Assembly: GCA_002238555.1 (NCBI GenBank)
Contig: MPMO01000050.1
Coordinates: 1 to 36,646, forward strand
DNA: 36,646 bases
Reading direction: 5' to 3'
DNA from: Caldilineaceae bacterium bin34
GTDB lineage: Bacteria > Chloroflexota > Anaerolineae > Caldilineales > Caldilineaceae
This document shows, piece by piece, positions 23,091 through 31,700 of this stretch (the first letter of the stretch is position 1; each line of letters starts with the position of its first letter). A model generated the notes under the pieces. The model made no database searches and was not told the DNA's origin. It saw only the letters and a program-made list of their open reading frames with translations. Position numbers and translations under genes: made by a program.

Positions 23091-24074
23091 ATGTTTGAAA
23101 TCAGAGAGTCCGACGGCACTCCCACCAGCTATGCGGCCATGGCCGACATTCTCCTGGCGGTGGCGCCCAACAATCCCGTCTCCGGGGACGACCTGGCCAA
23201 TGAGGACCTGAGCCTTGGGGCATCGCGTCCGGGCTACCGCTGGCTGACCTGGAGCGGCGATACCGCGGCCGGTTTCTTCGTGGGTGCGGAAGAGACATGG
23301 GACCGGTCCCCGGGGCGCTTTCGGGTGTATGCCGCGGTGGATCCGCGCTGGCAGGGCCGGGGCGCGGGACGCGCCCTCTGGAACCACGGTCTGTCGGCAC
23401 TGCTGGACAAACACGAAGTCACGGAGCTCATCTGCGACACCCGTGCCGATCAGGAACGGGGCATGCGGTTCCTGCAGGACAGGGGGTTTGTCCTCAAGAA
23501 GACCACCCGCGAAAGCGAACTGGAGGTCACCGGATACGATCTGGCCGAAAACCTGCTTTGGCGGGACGGCCTGCTGGCACAGGACATCAAGTTTGTGCCC
23601 TTGGCCGAGCTGGCGGCGGCCGATCCCGCCTGGTTCGAGAAGTTCCACAGCCTGCGCATGGAGTTCCAGGCCGACATGATGTACCCGCCGACTCCCCTGA
23701 CGCTGGAGGAGCACTGGACGGAGCATCAGGCCAATCGCGAATTCGATCCCTCCATGACCTTTGTGGCCGTGCGGGGCGGGGAATGGATGGCCTATACGGC
23801 ACTGTGGCAGTCGGGGGCGGACCCAACCCTGTGGTGGACATCCCTGACCGGTGTGGGCCGCGCCCACCGTCGGCTGGGTCTGGCCTCGGCCCTCAAGACC
23901 ACGGCGATCGAAGCCGTACAGCAACGCGGTGGTTCCCGCATCCGCACGGACAACGACGCCAGGAACCCGATGTTCAAAATCAATCAGGCATTCGGCTTTC
24001 GGTTGTTGCCGGACGCACAGACCTGGCGCCGACCGTTGGGCGACGAGGCCGACGTCCGGGAGATCCTGCAATGA
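23091..24074 (+). CDS. Tandem-domain GNAT N-acetyltransferase, copy 1
   Basis: 327 residues holding two GNAT folds. The first has the acetyl-CoA loop DPRWQGRGAGRALW (QGRGAG at 88-93) after FRVYAAV. The second has GRAHRRLGLASALK (RRLGLA at 260-265) after WWTSLTGV. MFKINQAFGFRLL near the C-terminus is the usual GNAT end motif (N..FGF). Double GNATs of this kind include mycothiol synthase-like and streptothricin-type enzymes; the substrate is unknown here. The start ATG agrees with copy 2, which has the same length and first residues. It is divergent from the S4 gene. Confidence 0.9.
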   Translation: MFEIRESDGTPTSYAAMADILLAVAPNNPVSGDDLANEDLSLGASRPGYRWLTWSGDTAAGFFVGAEETWDRSPGRFRVYAAVDPRWQGRGAGRALWNHGLSALLDKHEVTELICDTRADQERGMRFLQDRGFVLKKTTRESELEVTGYDLAENLLWRDGLLAQDIKFVPLAELAAADPAWFEKFHSLRMEFQADMMYPPTPLTLEEHWTEHQANREFDPSMTFVAVRGGEWMAYTALWQSGADPTLWWTSLTGVGRAHRRLGLASALKTTAIEAVQQRGGSRIRTDNDARNPMFKINQAFGFRLLPDAQTWRRPLGDEADVREILQ

Positions 24075-24304
24075 GTGGCATCCCGATGCTGTCCCGAGAG
24101 CGTACGCCGAACGCGATTGGCAGTGTGGGCAGAAGCAGGTCGACCTTGCCGTTGCCCTCGACCAAACCCCGCCTCACAACCTTGGCGAGACCCCCAATCT
24201 GACACGACCGCCAGACTGTGAGGAACCGGTCCTGCCGCATGACTGGCTGCCAGAGATCGATCCGGCAGTGCTCGTGCGGAAGGTCCGCCCAATGCCGTTC
24301 GGTG
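24075..24304 (-). pseudogene. Decayed second copy of the S4-domain gene
   Basis: The minus frame carries MRQDRFLTVWRSCQIGGLAK followed by VVRRGLVEGNGKVDLL, aligning with IRLDQFLKVQRLCSTGGLAK and the next S4 strands of the intact gene 1281 bp away, with one codon deleted. The start codon region has changed (THE start ATG is not preserved at the equivalent place), and the C-terminal third is unrelated after NGKVDLL. It is the abandoned half of the S4-GNAT tandem duplication. Confidence 0.75.
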
Positions 24305-24371
24305 CCCTGTACCATTCAGTTATAACAACGGCACTGAGCTTCCGAGCCCGTCCGCCTAACATCCAGCCATC

Positions 24372-25355
24372 ATGTTCGAGATCAGAGAGTCCGACGGCAC
24401 ACCCGCCAGCTATGCGGCCATGGCCGACATCCTCCTGGCGGCGGCACCAAACCACCCCGTCTCGGGGCAAGACCTGGCCAACGAGAATCTGGGTCTGGGG
24501 GCATCGCACCCCCACTACGGCTGGCTGAACTGGAGCGGTGACACCCCGACCGGTTTCTTCACCGCCGCGGAGGCGACATGGGATCGGTCCCCGGGCCGCT
24601 TTCGGGTGTATGCCGCGGTGGCTCCGTGCTGGCAGGGTCGGGGTGCGGGACGCGAACTCTGGAACCACTGCCTGTCGGTCCTCCTGGCCCGGCACGAGGT
24701 TACCGAGCTCACCTGCGATACCAAGGCCGATCAGGAACGCGGAATCCGTTTTCTGCAGGACAGGGGGTTCATCCTCGGGAAGACCATCCAACAAAGCGAA
24801 CTGGACGTCACCGGCTACGACCCGACCGAGAAACCGGATCGGCGGCACAGCCTGTTCGCACAGGGCATCCAGTTCCTGTCCCTGGACGAGGTGTCAGCCG
24901 AAAATCCCGACTGGTTCGGGAAATATCACGAGCTGTGTATGGAATTCCTGGCCGACCTGGTATATCCGCCTGCACCCCTGACACTCGCAGAGCACTGGGC
25001 GGAGCATCAGCGCAACAGCGCGTTCGACCCTTTGATGACGTTCATTGCCGTCCGCAACGGGGAATGGCTGGCCCTGACGGCGCTGTGGCAGTCGGCCGCG
25101 GACCCGACCCTGTGGTGGACATCCTTGACCGGCGTGGGCCGCGCCCACCGTCGGCTGGGGCTGGCCTCGGCCCTCAAGACCACCGCGCTCGAAGCCGTGC
25201 AGCACCGGGGCGGTGCCCGCATCCGGACGGACACCGTCGCCGGGACCCCCATGTTCAAAATCAATCAGGCGTTGGGTTTTCGGCTGTTGCCCGATGCACA
25301 GACCTGGCGCCGGCCGTTGTGCGGGGCGGCCGACGTGCGGGAGGTCCTGCGATGA
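24372..25355 (+). CDS. Tandem-domain GNAT N-acetyltransferase, copy 2
   Basis: 327 residues, aligning without gaps to copy 1 with most positions identical. The two acetyl-CoA loops (CWQGRGAGRELW; GRAHRRLGLASALK) and the C-terminal MFKINQALGFRLL are kept, so both domains should still bind acetyl-CoA. Differences cluster at about 148-190, the linker and the start of domain 2, which may change substrate choice. The stop overlaps the ATG of the glycosyltransferase gene (ATGA, 25352-25355), so this copy has been drawn into the downstream operon, unlike copy 1. Confidence 0.9.
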   Translation: MFEIRESDGTPASYAAMADILLAAAPNHPVSGQDLANENLGLGASHPHYGWLNWSGDTPTGFFTAAEATWDRSPGRFRVYAAVAPCWQGRGAGRELWNHCLSVLLARHEVTELTCDTKADQERGIRFLQDRGFILGKTIQQSELDVTGYDPTEKPDRRHSLFAQGIQFLSLDEVSAENPDWFGKYHELCMEFLADLVYPPAPLTLAEHWAEHQRNSAFDPLMTFIAVRNGEWLALTALWQSAADPTLWWTSLTGVGRAHRRLGLASALKTTALEAVQHRGGARIRTDTVAGTPMFKINQALGFRLLPDAQTWRRPLCGAADVREVLR

Positions 25356-26557
25356 GCATCCTGATACTGTCCTGGGAGTATGCACCGAACATCATCGGCG
25401 GCCTGGGCAAGCATGTGACCGAGCTGACCGAGGCCATGGGTGGCGGTTGTCGAGGGCAGGAGCAGTTCGACATCCACGTGCTCACCCCGGCCGCGGCCGG
25501 TGCACCGGCCCGGGAGGACCGCGGCGACAGACTGCACATCCACAGGGTCGACCTGTCTCCTCCTAAGGAAGGCGACTTCTTCGACCGCAACGTCGCCAGC
25601 AACGCCCAGTTGGCACAGGCCGCGCGCGAACTGGCTTTGGAGATCGACTTTGAACTGATCCACGTGCACGACTGGCTGCCGGCCACCGCCGGCCTGGAAC
25701 TCATGCACGACTGGAGGATTCCGCTGGTGGCAACCGTCCATGCCACCGAGCACGGGCGGTACATGGGGCACCTGCACACGGAACTCAGCCACAAGATCCA
25801 CGATCTGGAGTCCCGCCTCTGCCGGGAGGCGTGGAAGGTCATCGTCTGCAGCTACTTCATGCGCGACAGCCTGATGCAGATTTTCGACCTGGACAGCGAG
25901 GTGCTGGATGTCATCCCCAACGGGATCAACATCCATCCACCCCAGGCTCGGGACCAGGCGCGCGAGCAGCAGCTGAGACAGTTGTACGCCCAACACGGCG
26001 AATTCCTGCTGCTGTTTGTGGGCCGTCCCACCCACGAGAAGGGACTTCACGTCCTGTTGGACGCGATGGGCCTGATTGCCGAAACCCAGCCGGACACGCG
26101 CCTGCTGGTCGCAGGGCGCGACAGCCGCAAGCAGATCATGGCGGTCCAGCAGCGGGGCCTGGCCGGCAAGGTGGACCTGCTGGGCTATGTGGACGACGTC
26201 ACCCGCAACTGTCTTCTGAGGGTGGCCAACGCCGCGGTTTTTCCCAGTCTGTACGAACCTTTCGGTATTGTTGCACTGGAAGCCATGGCCGCGGGATGCC
26301 CGGTCGTGGTCTCCGACGTGGGCGGCCTGAGCGAGGTGGTGGAACACGAAGTGACCGGATTGACCGTCTATCCCAACGACCCGCGCAGCATTTGCTGGGC
26401 GGTCGAACACATCCGCGGCAAACCCGACCAGGCCCGCATCCGCGCCCATCGCGCTACCCGTGTCGTGAGGGACCAGTTCAACTGGGATCGGATCACCCGG
26501 CGGGCCCGCTACACCTACCGCACCTTGATTGACTACAGCAGCCGTGTCCCAGCCTGA
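25352..26557 (+). CDS. GT4-family (GT-B) glycosyltransferase
   Basis: 401 residues. The N-terminal SWEYAPNIIGGLGKHVTELT (GGLGKH at 16-21) is the glycogen-synthase-like nucleotide-sugar loop. FELIHVHDWLPA follows, then FVGRPTHEKGLHVLLDA and PSLYEPFGIVALEAMAAGCP with the E-x7-E motif, and VVVSDVGGLSEVVEH. The length and motifs fit bacterial GT4/GT5-like alpha-glucan or glycogen synthases and related transferases; acceptor and donor cannot be fixed. A start at 25352 gives the canonical N-terminus and overlaps the GNAT stop. The next gene, a HAD phosphatase, overlaps its end, suggesting a sugar-metabolism operon. Confidence 0.9.
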   Translation: MSILILSWEYAPNIIGGLGKHVTELTEAMGGGCRGQEQFDIHVLTPAAAGAPAREDRGDRLHIHRVDLSPPKEGDFFDRNVASNAQLAQAARELALEIDFELIHVHDWLPATAGLELMHDWRIPLVATVHATEHGRYMGHLHTELSHKIHDLESRLCREAWKVIVCSYFMRDSLMQIFDLDSEVLDVIPNGINIHPPQARDQAREQQLRQLYAQHGEFLLLFVGRPTHEKGLHVLLDAMGLIAETQPDTRLLVAGRDSRKQIMAVQQRGLAGKVDLLGYVDDVTRNCLLRVANAAVFPSLYEPFGIVALEAMAAGCPVVVSDVGGLSEVVEHEVTGLTVYPNDPRSICWAVEHIRGKPDQARIRAHRATRVVRDQFNWDRITRRARYTYRTLIDYSSRVPA

Positions 26558-27233
26558 CCCGCGGCTGACGGCCGTCATCTTCGACTTCGACGGCACGCTT
26601 ATCGACTCCGAACGCATGGAGTTCGAGAGCTGGGCCCGCATCTTCGAGGACCACGGGGCGAGGCTCACGACCGACATCTGGGCCGAGTTCGTCGGCATTT
26701 GGGTGCATCCCGGGATTTTCGACGTTCTGCGCGGGCTGATCAACAGGGATGTGGACGAGGAAGCCATCCTGGCCCGGCACGGCGAGCTGTATCCGGAACT
26801 GAGCAAAAACCTGGACCTGATGCCCGGTGTGGAAGCCTTCGCCGATGCAGTCACCGATGCCGGCCTGCGCACCGCGATTTGCACCAACTCGGACCGTGGG
26901 TGGGTGCACCAGCACTGGCAGCGCCTGGGCCTGCACCGCTGGTTCGACGACGGCCACGTCTACACGGGCGACATGAACCGGCCGCACAAGCCCGCACCGG
27001 ACCTGTACCACCTGACCCTGGACGGCCTGGGCGTGCCGGGCCGCGAGGTGGTCGTCCTCGAAGACTCGGTGCACGGAGCGACGGCCGCCCTGGCCGCAGG
27101 CCTCACCGTCTTCGCCATCCCGACCGCAGTGTCGCAACAGGCCGCCTATCCGGCAGGGACCAAAGTCGTTGATTCGATGCACGACTTGACCGTGGACGAC
27201 CTGCGGCGGGCCCTGTGCAACAAGGTCGCCTGA
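26544..27233 (+). CDS. HAD-superfamily phosphatase/phosphoglucomutase-like
   Basis: About 229 residues from GTG 26544, overlapping the glycosyltransferase stop by 14 bp; TTG 26529 is an alternative start. AVIFDFDGTLIDSE holds the nucleophile Asp14 and acid/base Asp16. ICTNSD supplies the motif-II Ser/Thr site, NRPHKPAPDLY the motif-III Lys, and VVLEDSVHGATAA the motif-IV acidic pair. The helical cap lies between about 25 and 90. The family includes beta-phosphoglucomutase and sugar or glycolate phosphatases; D-x-D with a C1-type cap gives no finer call. It is probably co-expressed with the glycosyltransferase and trmFO. Confidence 0.88.
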   Translation: MSQPDPRLTAVIFDFDGTLIDSERMEFESWARIFEDHGARLTTDIWAEFVGIWVHPGIFDVLRGLINRDVDEEAILARHGELYPELSKNLDLMPGVEAFADAVTDAGLRTAICTNSDRGWVHQHWQRLGLHRWFDDGHVYTGDMNRPHKPAPDLYHLTLDGLGVPGREVVVLEDSVHGATAALAAGLTVFAIPTAVSQQAAYPAGTKVVDSMHDLTVDDLRRALCNKVA

Positions 27234-27245
27234 GAACTATCCGCC

Positions 27246-28676
27246 ATGTCCCCATCCTCATCCACGGTCACGATCATCGGGGGCGGCCTGGCAGGCTGCG
27301 AAGCGGCCTGGCAACTGGCGGAACGGGGCCGGTCCGTGGTCCTGTACGAAATGCGTCCGGTCCGGCGCACCCCGGCGCACCAAGGCGACCGTCTGGCCGA
27401 ACTGGTCTGCAGCAACAGCATGGGCTCCCTGCTGCAGGACCGGGCCCTGGGCATCCTCAAGCGGGAACTGTTGCTGCTGGGCAGCCTGCTCGTGCGCACC
27501 GCCTGTGCGCACTCGCTGCCGGGCGGTGCCGCCCTGACCATCGACCGGGAAGCCTTTGCCGCGGAGATCACCTCCCGCATCAGCCGCCATCCGTTGATTG
27601 ACCTGAGACGGGACGAGATCTGCACCATCCCCGAAGGGCCGACCATCATCGCCACGGGGCCATTGACCAGCCAGGTCCTGACCAAGTCCATTCAGGCCCT
27701 GACCGGCGAGCGGAAACTGCACTTTTTCGACGCGGTGGCACCGATTGTGTACCGCGACTCCATCGACATGTCCGTCGCCTTTCGCCAGAACCGCTGGCAG
27801 AAGGAGGGGGACGGGACACCGGACGGGGACTACATCAACTGTCCGATGAATGCGGACCAGTACGCCACCTTCGTGGCCGCGGTCCGATCGGCCGAGAGCA
27901 ACGCCCTGTCCAAGACCGACGCCGACCTGGAACGCTACTTCGAAGGCTGCCTGCCGATCGAGGTCCTGGCCCGCCGCGGCGAGGATGCCCTGGCCTTCGG
28001 CCCCATGCGACCGGTCGGCCTCAGGGATCCGCGCACCGGACACCGTGCGCACGCGGTGGTGCAGCTCCGCCAGGACAACGCGGCCGCCTCGCTGTACAAC
28101 CTCGTGGGTTTCCAGACCAACATCAAGTGGGGACGACAGGAGGAAATCCTGCGCTTGATTCCGGGCCTGGAGCGGAGTCGTTTCGCCCGCATGGGCCAAA
28201 TGCACCGCAACACCTTCATCAGCAGCCCGGATCTGCTGTTGCCCACCATGCAGTCCCGGGTCCGGAACGATCTCTTCTTCGCGGGTCAAATCACGGGCAC
28301 GGAAGGCTATGTCGGCAGCACCATGGGCGGTCTGGTCTGCGGTCTCAACATGCACCGGATGCTCGACGACCGCAGTCCGTGGACATTTCCCGCGGAAACC
28401 ATGGTGGGAGCCCTGCTCCGCTACATCACCCATACCGATGCCCGCCATTTCCAGCCCATGAAGGCCAACATGGGTCTGCTGCCGGAACTGCCCGTGCGGG
28501 TGCGGCGCAAGCGGGAACGCTACCAGGCCTTCTCCGAACGGGCGCGGCAGGCGCTGTCCGATTTCATGCAGGCCGGCACGCTCACCCCCCTGGACCTGGA
28601 CGCGGCGGACCTCGACTTGGTGGCCCGCCTGACCCGGGTGCCGGAACCGACGACTGAAACGGCCGCGGCGGGCTGA
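27246..28676 (+). CDS. trmFO: Folate/FAD-dependent tRNA (uracil-5-)-methyltransferase TrmFO
   Basis: 476 residues. TVTIIGGGLAGCEAAWQLAE is the FAD-binding loop (GGGLAG at 12-17). LAELVCSNSMGS (Cys55) and YFEGCLPIEVLA (Cys235) match the two cysteines studied in Bacillus TrmFO (Cys53, Cys226). NLVGFQTNIKWGRQ and FFAGQITGTEGYVGSTMGG complete the signature. TrmFO uses methylenetetrahydrofolate and FADH2 to make m5U54 in the T-loop of tRNA. The protein is somewhat longer than usual (about 435-450) because of a C-terminal extension rich in Asp, Leu and Ala. ATG 27246 lies 12 bp after the HAD gene. Confidence 0.96.
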   Translation: MSPSSSTVTIIGGGLAGCEAAWQLAERGRSVVLYEMRPVRRTPAHQGDRLAELVCSNSMGSLLQDRALGILKRELLLLGSLLVRTACAHSLPGGAALTIDREAFAAEITSRISRHPLIDLRRDEICTIPEGPTIIATGPLTSQVLTKSIQALTGERKLHFFDAVAPIVYRDSIDMSVAFRQNRWQKEGDGTPDGDYINCPMNADQYATFVAAVRSAESNALSKTDADLERYFEGCLPIEVLARRGEDALAFGPMRPVGLRDPRTGHRAHAVVQLRQDNAAASLYNLVGFQTNIKWGRQEEILRLIPGLERSRFARMGQMHRNTFISSPDLLLPTMQSRVRNDLFFAGQITGTEGYVGSTMGGLVCGLNMHRMLDDRSPWTFPAETMVGALLRYITHTDARHFQPMKANMGLLPELPVRVRRKRERYQAFSERARQALSDFMQAGTLTPLDLDAADLDLVARLTRVPEPTTETAAAG

Positions 28677-28711
28677 AGGACAAGCGTGGCCGTCCCGTGC
28701 CGTCCCCGGGT

Positions 28712-28732
28712 GTTCAGCCGCAGCGGCTGAAC
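28712..28732 (+). terminator. Hairpin after trmFO
   Basis: GTTCAGCCG and CGGCTGAAC form a 9-bp perfect stem with a CAG loop, 36 bp after the trmFO stop and 68 bp before the next gene. No T-run. It may separate trmFO from the membrane-protein gene. Confidence 0.5.
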
Positions 28733-28799
28733 ATCGCCGCGGGCCCCAGCCCCATCTCCCCTTGCGGAGCCTTGCGGCCGAGCGTGCACATGCGGCTTC

Positions 28800-31700
28800 A
28801 TGAAACTTCTGCGGCAACACAAGGCTGACCTGCGCGCCGTTCTGGCGCTGGCACTGCTTCCGATCCTCTGGTACAGCCCGGTCCTGCTGGCACCCTGGAC
28901 CGGCCTGACCATTCTGCCGTACGACACACTGGCCGTCACGGATCCGTGGCGCGGCCTGTATCCGGGCGTGGTGCCGCACAACCATGCCATCGCGGATGCA
29001 ATCCTGCACCACAACGCCTGGCACCACCTGCTTCACGGCTACCTCCAAGCGGGGATCATTCCGCTTTGGAACCCCCACCTGCTGACCGGCGTTCCGTTCC
29101 TGGCCGGTGGCGAAGCCGGCCTGCTCTATCCGCTGTCCCTGCTGTGGCTGATGGGAGAGCCGGATGTGGCCTTTGCCGCCTACGCGGCGATACACGGCTC
29201 CCTGGCCGGCATTGGCATGTATGTCCTGGGCCGCAGCCTGGGCCTCCACCCCTGGGCCGCCCTGACGGGTGGCCTGGCCTGGGCCTGCGGCGGATACATG
29301 GCAACCCGCGGCGCCTATCCGACGGTACTCGCCATTGCAGCCTGGCTGCCCTGGCTGCTGGCGATGGCCGAGGTGATTCTGGGCAAGCAGGAAGCCAAGG
29401 GAACCGTCAGTTTCAGGCCCATTCCCTACCTGCTGGTGGGAGCCGTGGCCATCGCCATGGGCACCATGGCGGGCAATCCGGAGCTGTTGCTCTACGCGGT
29501 GGTGTTCTGTACCGCCTACATTCTGCTGCGGCTGGTCGGCCTGTATCTGAATCTAGTCCGGGACATGCGTGGTGCCGCATTGGCTGCAGCGGAACTCGAA
29601 TCCATGGATGCACCGGATGTGCCCGGGTGGTGGCAATCGGCAGCCCTGCACCGCGTGGCCAAGCAGTCGATGTGGATGGCTCTGATGCTGGTACTCGGCC
29701 TGGGCATGGCCGCGGTCCAGATCATTCCGTTCGCGGAGAACTGGCTGTTCAGCTACCGGGACACCACCGCCACCTTCCAGCAGGTATCCAACCTGGCCTG
29801 GCCCAAGCGCCAGCTCCTGACCCTGTGGGTGCCCAATGCATTCGGCAACCCCACCCATCATCAATGGTTTGACATCTGGAACCTGCGGTGGACGGATGCG
29901 CCCCTGCACCGTTTCGGGCGCGACACGCAGTCCTTCGACTACGGCCTGCGCAACTACTCGGTCGGAGCCACCTATGTCGGTCTGCTTCTGTGGCCCTTGA
30001 CGACCCTCGGGGTGTGGTCATGCTTCCGGCGCGGCGGCCTCGCGGGTGCCCAACGGCGCACCCTGTGGTTTTGCCTGGCAATCGGCCTCCTGGCCCTTTC
30101 CTTCACCCTTGGCCTGCCCACCTACCGCCTGCTGCACGCGCTGCCGATCTGGAACACCGTCCTGTCGGCCTACAACTGGACCCTCATCTTCAGTTTTTGC
30201 CTGACGCTCGCCGGTGCAGTCGGGTGCCAGGCATTGTTCAACGCCTGCACGGCCAACCGTTCACGCTCGGGCGTGCGGACCGTCGCGGCCGTCTGCCTCG
30301 TCATGGCCGCCGCCTGCCTGGTCCTGTTCGCAGTGGCGTGGCTCAACCCAGACTTCCTCGAACGTCCGATCCGGCAGCTGTTTTGGCTCAGCGAATACAT
30401 GCGCCACATGTTTGGGCAGCCACGCCTATTCGTGGGTTACCAACTGCGCAACCTGCTGCACCTGGCCCTGGCCGCCTGTGGAGCCGGCCTGCTGTTGTGG
30501 CGTTTCGGCCGCTCGGCCCGTACCGGATGGGGAACGGCTTCGGCCATACTGCCCCTGTTGGCGTGCCTGCTTCTGGTCGCGGACCTTTACGTGGCCCACG
30601 GCCGCTACCTGACCGGCGCGGACCGCAGCGTGTCGCCTGCGGATCCCCTGCCCGGGGTGGCGGAGTTCCTGGCCGAACGGGAGGAACACGACTACGAGTG
30701 GCGGCTGACCACACTCAGCCCCAGGGCACGCAGACCCTGGAAAGCCAATCTCGGCTTCTACTTCGGCTGGCACGACCTCAGGGGAAAAACCGGCCTGATC
30801 CCAGCCCAGTTCCAAGCCGTGTTCAGCGAACTCGGCGTACCGGGATGGCGCGGCCACGAGGTCGATCTGCGGATGGACCGCGCGGGGTATTTGTATTCCG
30901 AGTTTGGCAGCCCGTCCTTCCTGGACTCCCCGCTTCTCGATCTGTGGAACGTGAAGTACCTGCTAACTGAACACCGGGTCGGCCGGCCCGGCTGGCAGGA
31001 GGTGTACCGGGACGACCATGCCGGGATCTACGAGAACACGGACGTGCTGCCGCGTGCGTTCCTGGTGCCTGCGGCCATGCGAACCGGGGACAGCGGAACC
31101 ACCCTGGCCGACCTTGACGTCCGCACCACCGTCCTGCTTGAAGACATGCCGTCTCCGCAGGCGGGGGATCCCTCAGCCGATCTGACTGCCTCATTGGCGC
31201 GGATGGATGCCTACTCGCCAAACGAACTCCGCATCCGGGTGGAAACCGACCCGGCAACGTGGCTGGTGGTGGGGGACGCCTGGTTCCCCGGTTGGAAAGC
31301 CTGGTTGATCCCGGACGGCACCGCAGAAGGGCGCGAAACCAGGGTTCTGCGCGCCAACGGTTCGCTGCGCGCCATCGAACTGCCCGCCGGGTTCCGCGGT
31401 GACGTGCGCATGGCCTATGAACCGGGCAGCCTGCGCATGGGCCTGTTCTTCTCCTTCCTGGCCGCGGCCTGTGCGCTGATGATGCTCCTGTGGTGGAGCT
31501 GGGGCCGCTGGCGTCGGCCGGACACCCAGCTCACCGAGGCGACCGTGGTGGCCAAGAACTTCCTGGTGCCGCTGAACCTGACGCTGATGACGCGCATCAT
31601 CGACTTCGCCTTCGCCATGTTCTATGTGCGGCAGCTGGGGCCGGTGGGCACCGGCCAGTTCGCGTTCGTGGTCGCCTTGTACGGAGTGTTCGAGCTCATA

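Larger units (their letters stand above)
22794..25355. repeat. Ancient tandem duplication, unit 1281 bp (S4 + GNAT)
   Basis: Unit 1 (about 22794-24074) and unit 2 (about 24075-25355) each hold a minus-strand S4 gene, a short divergent spacer and a 327-codon GNAT gene. GNAT starts (23091, 24372) and ends (24074, 25355) are each offset by exactly 1281 bp. The spacers are also alignable, for example GCCTTGTACGATTCCAT with GCCCTGTACCATTCAGT. The S4 copy of unit 2 is ruined while the GNAT copy is intact. Confidence 0.85.
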
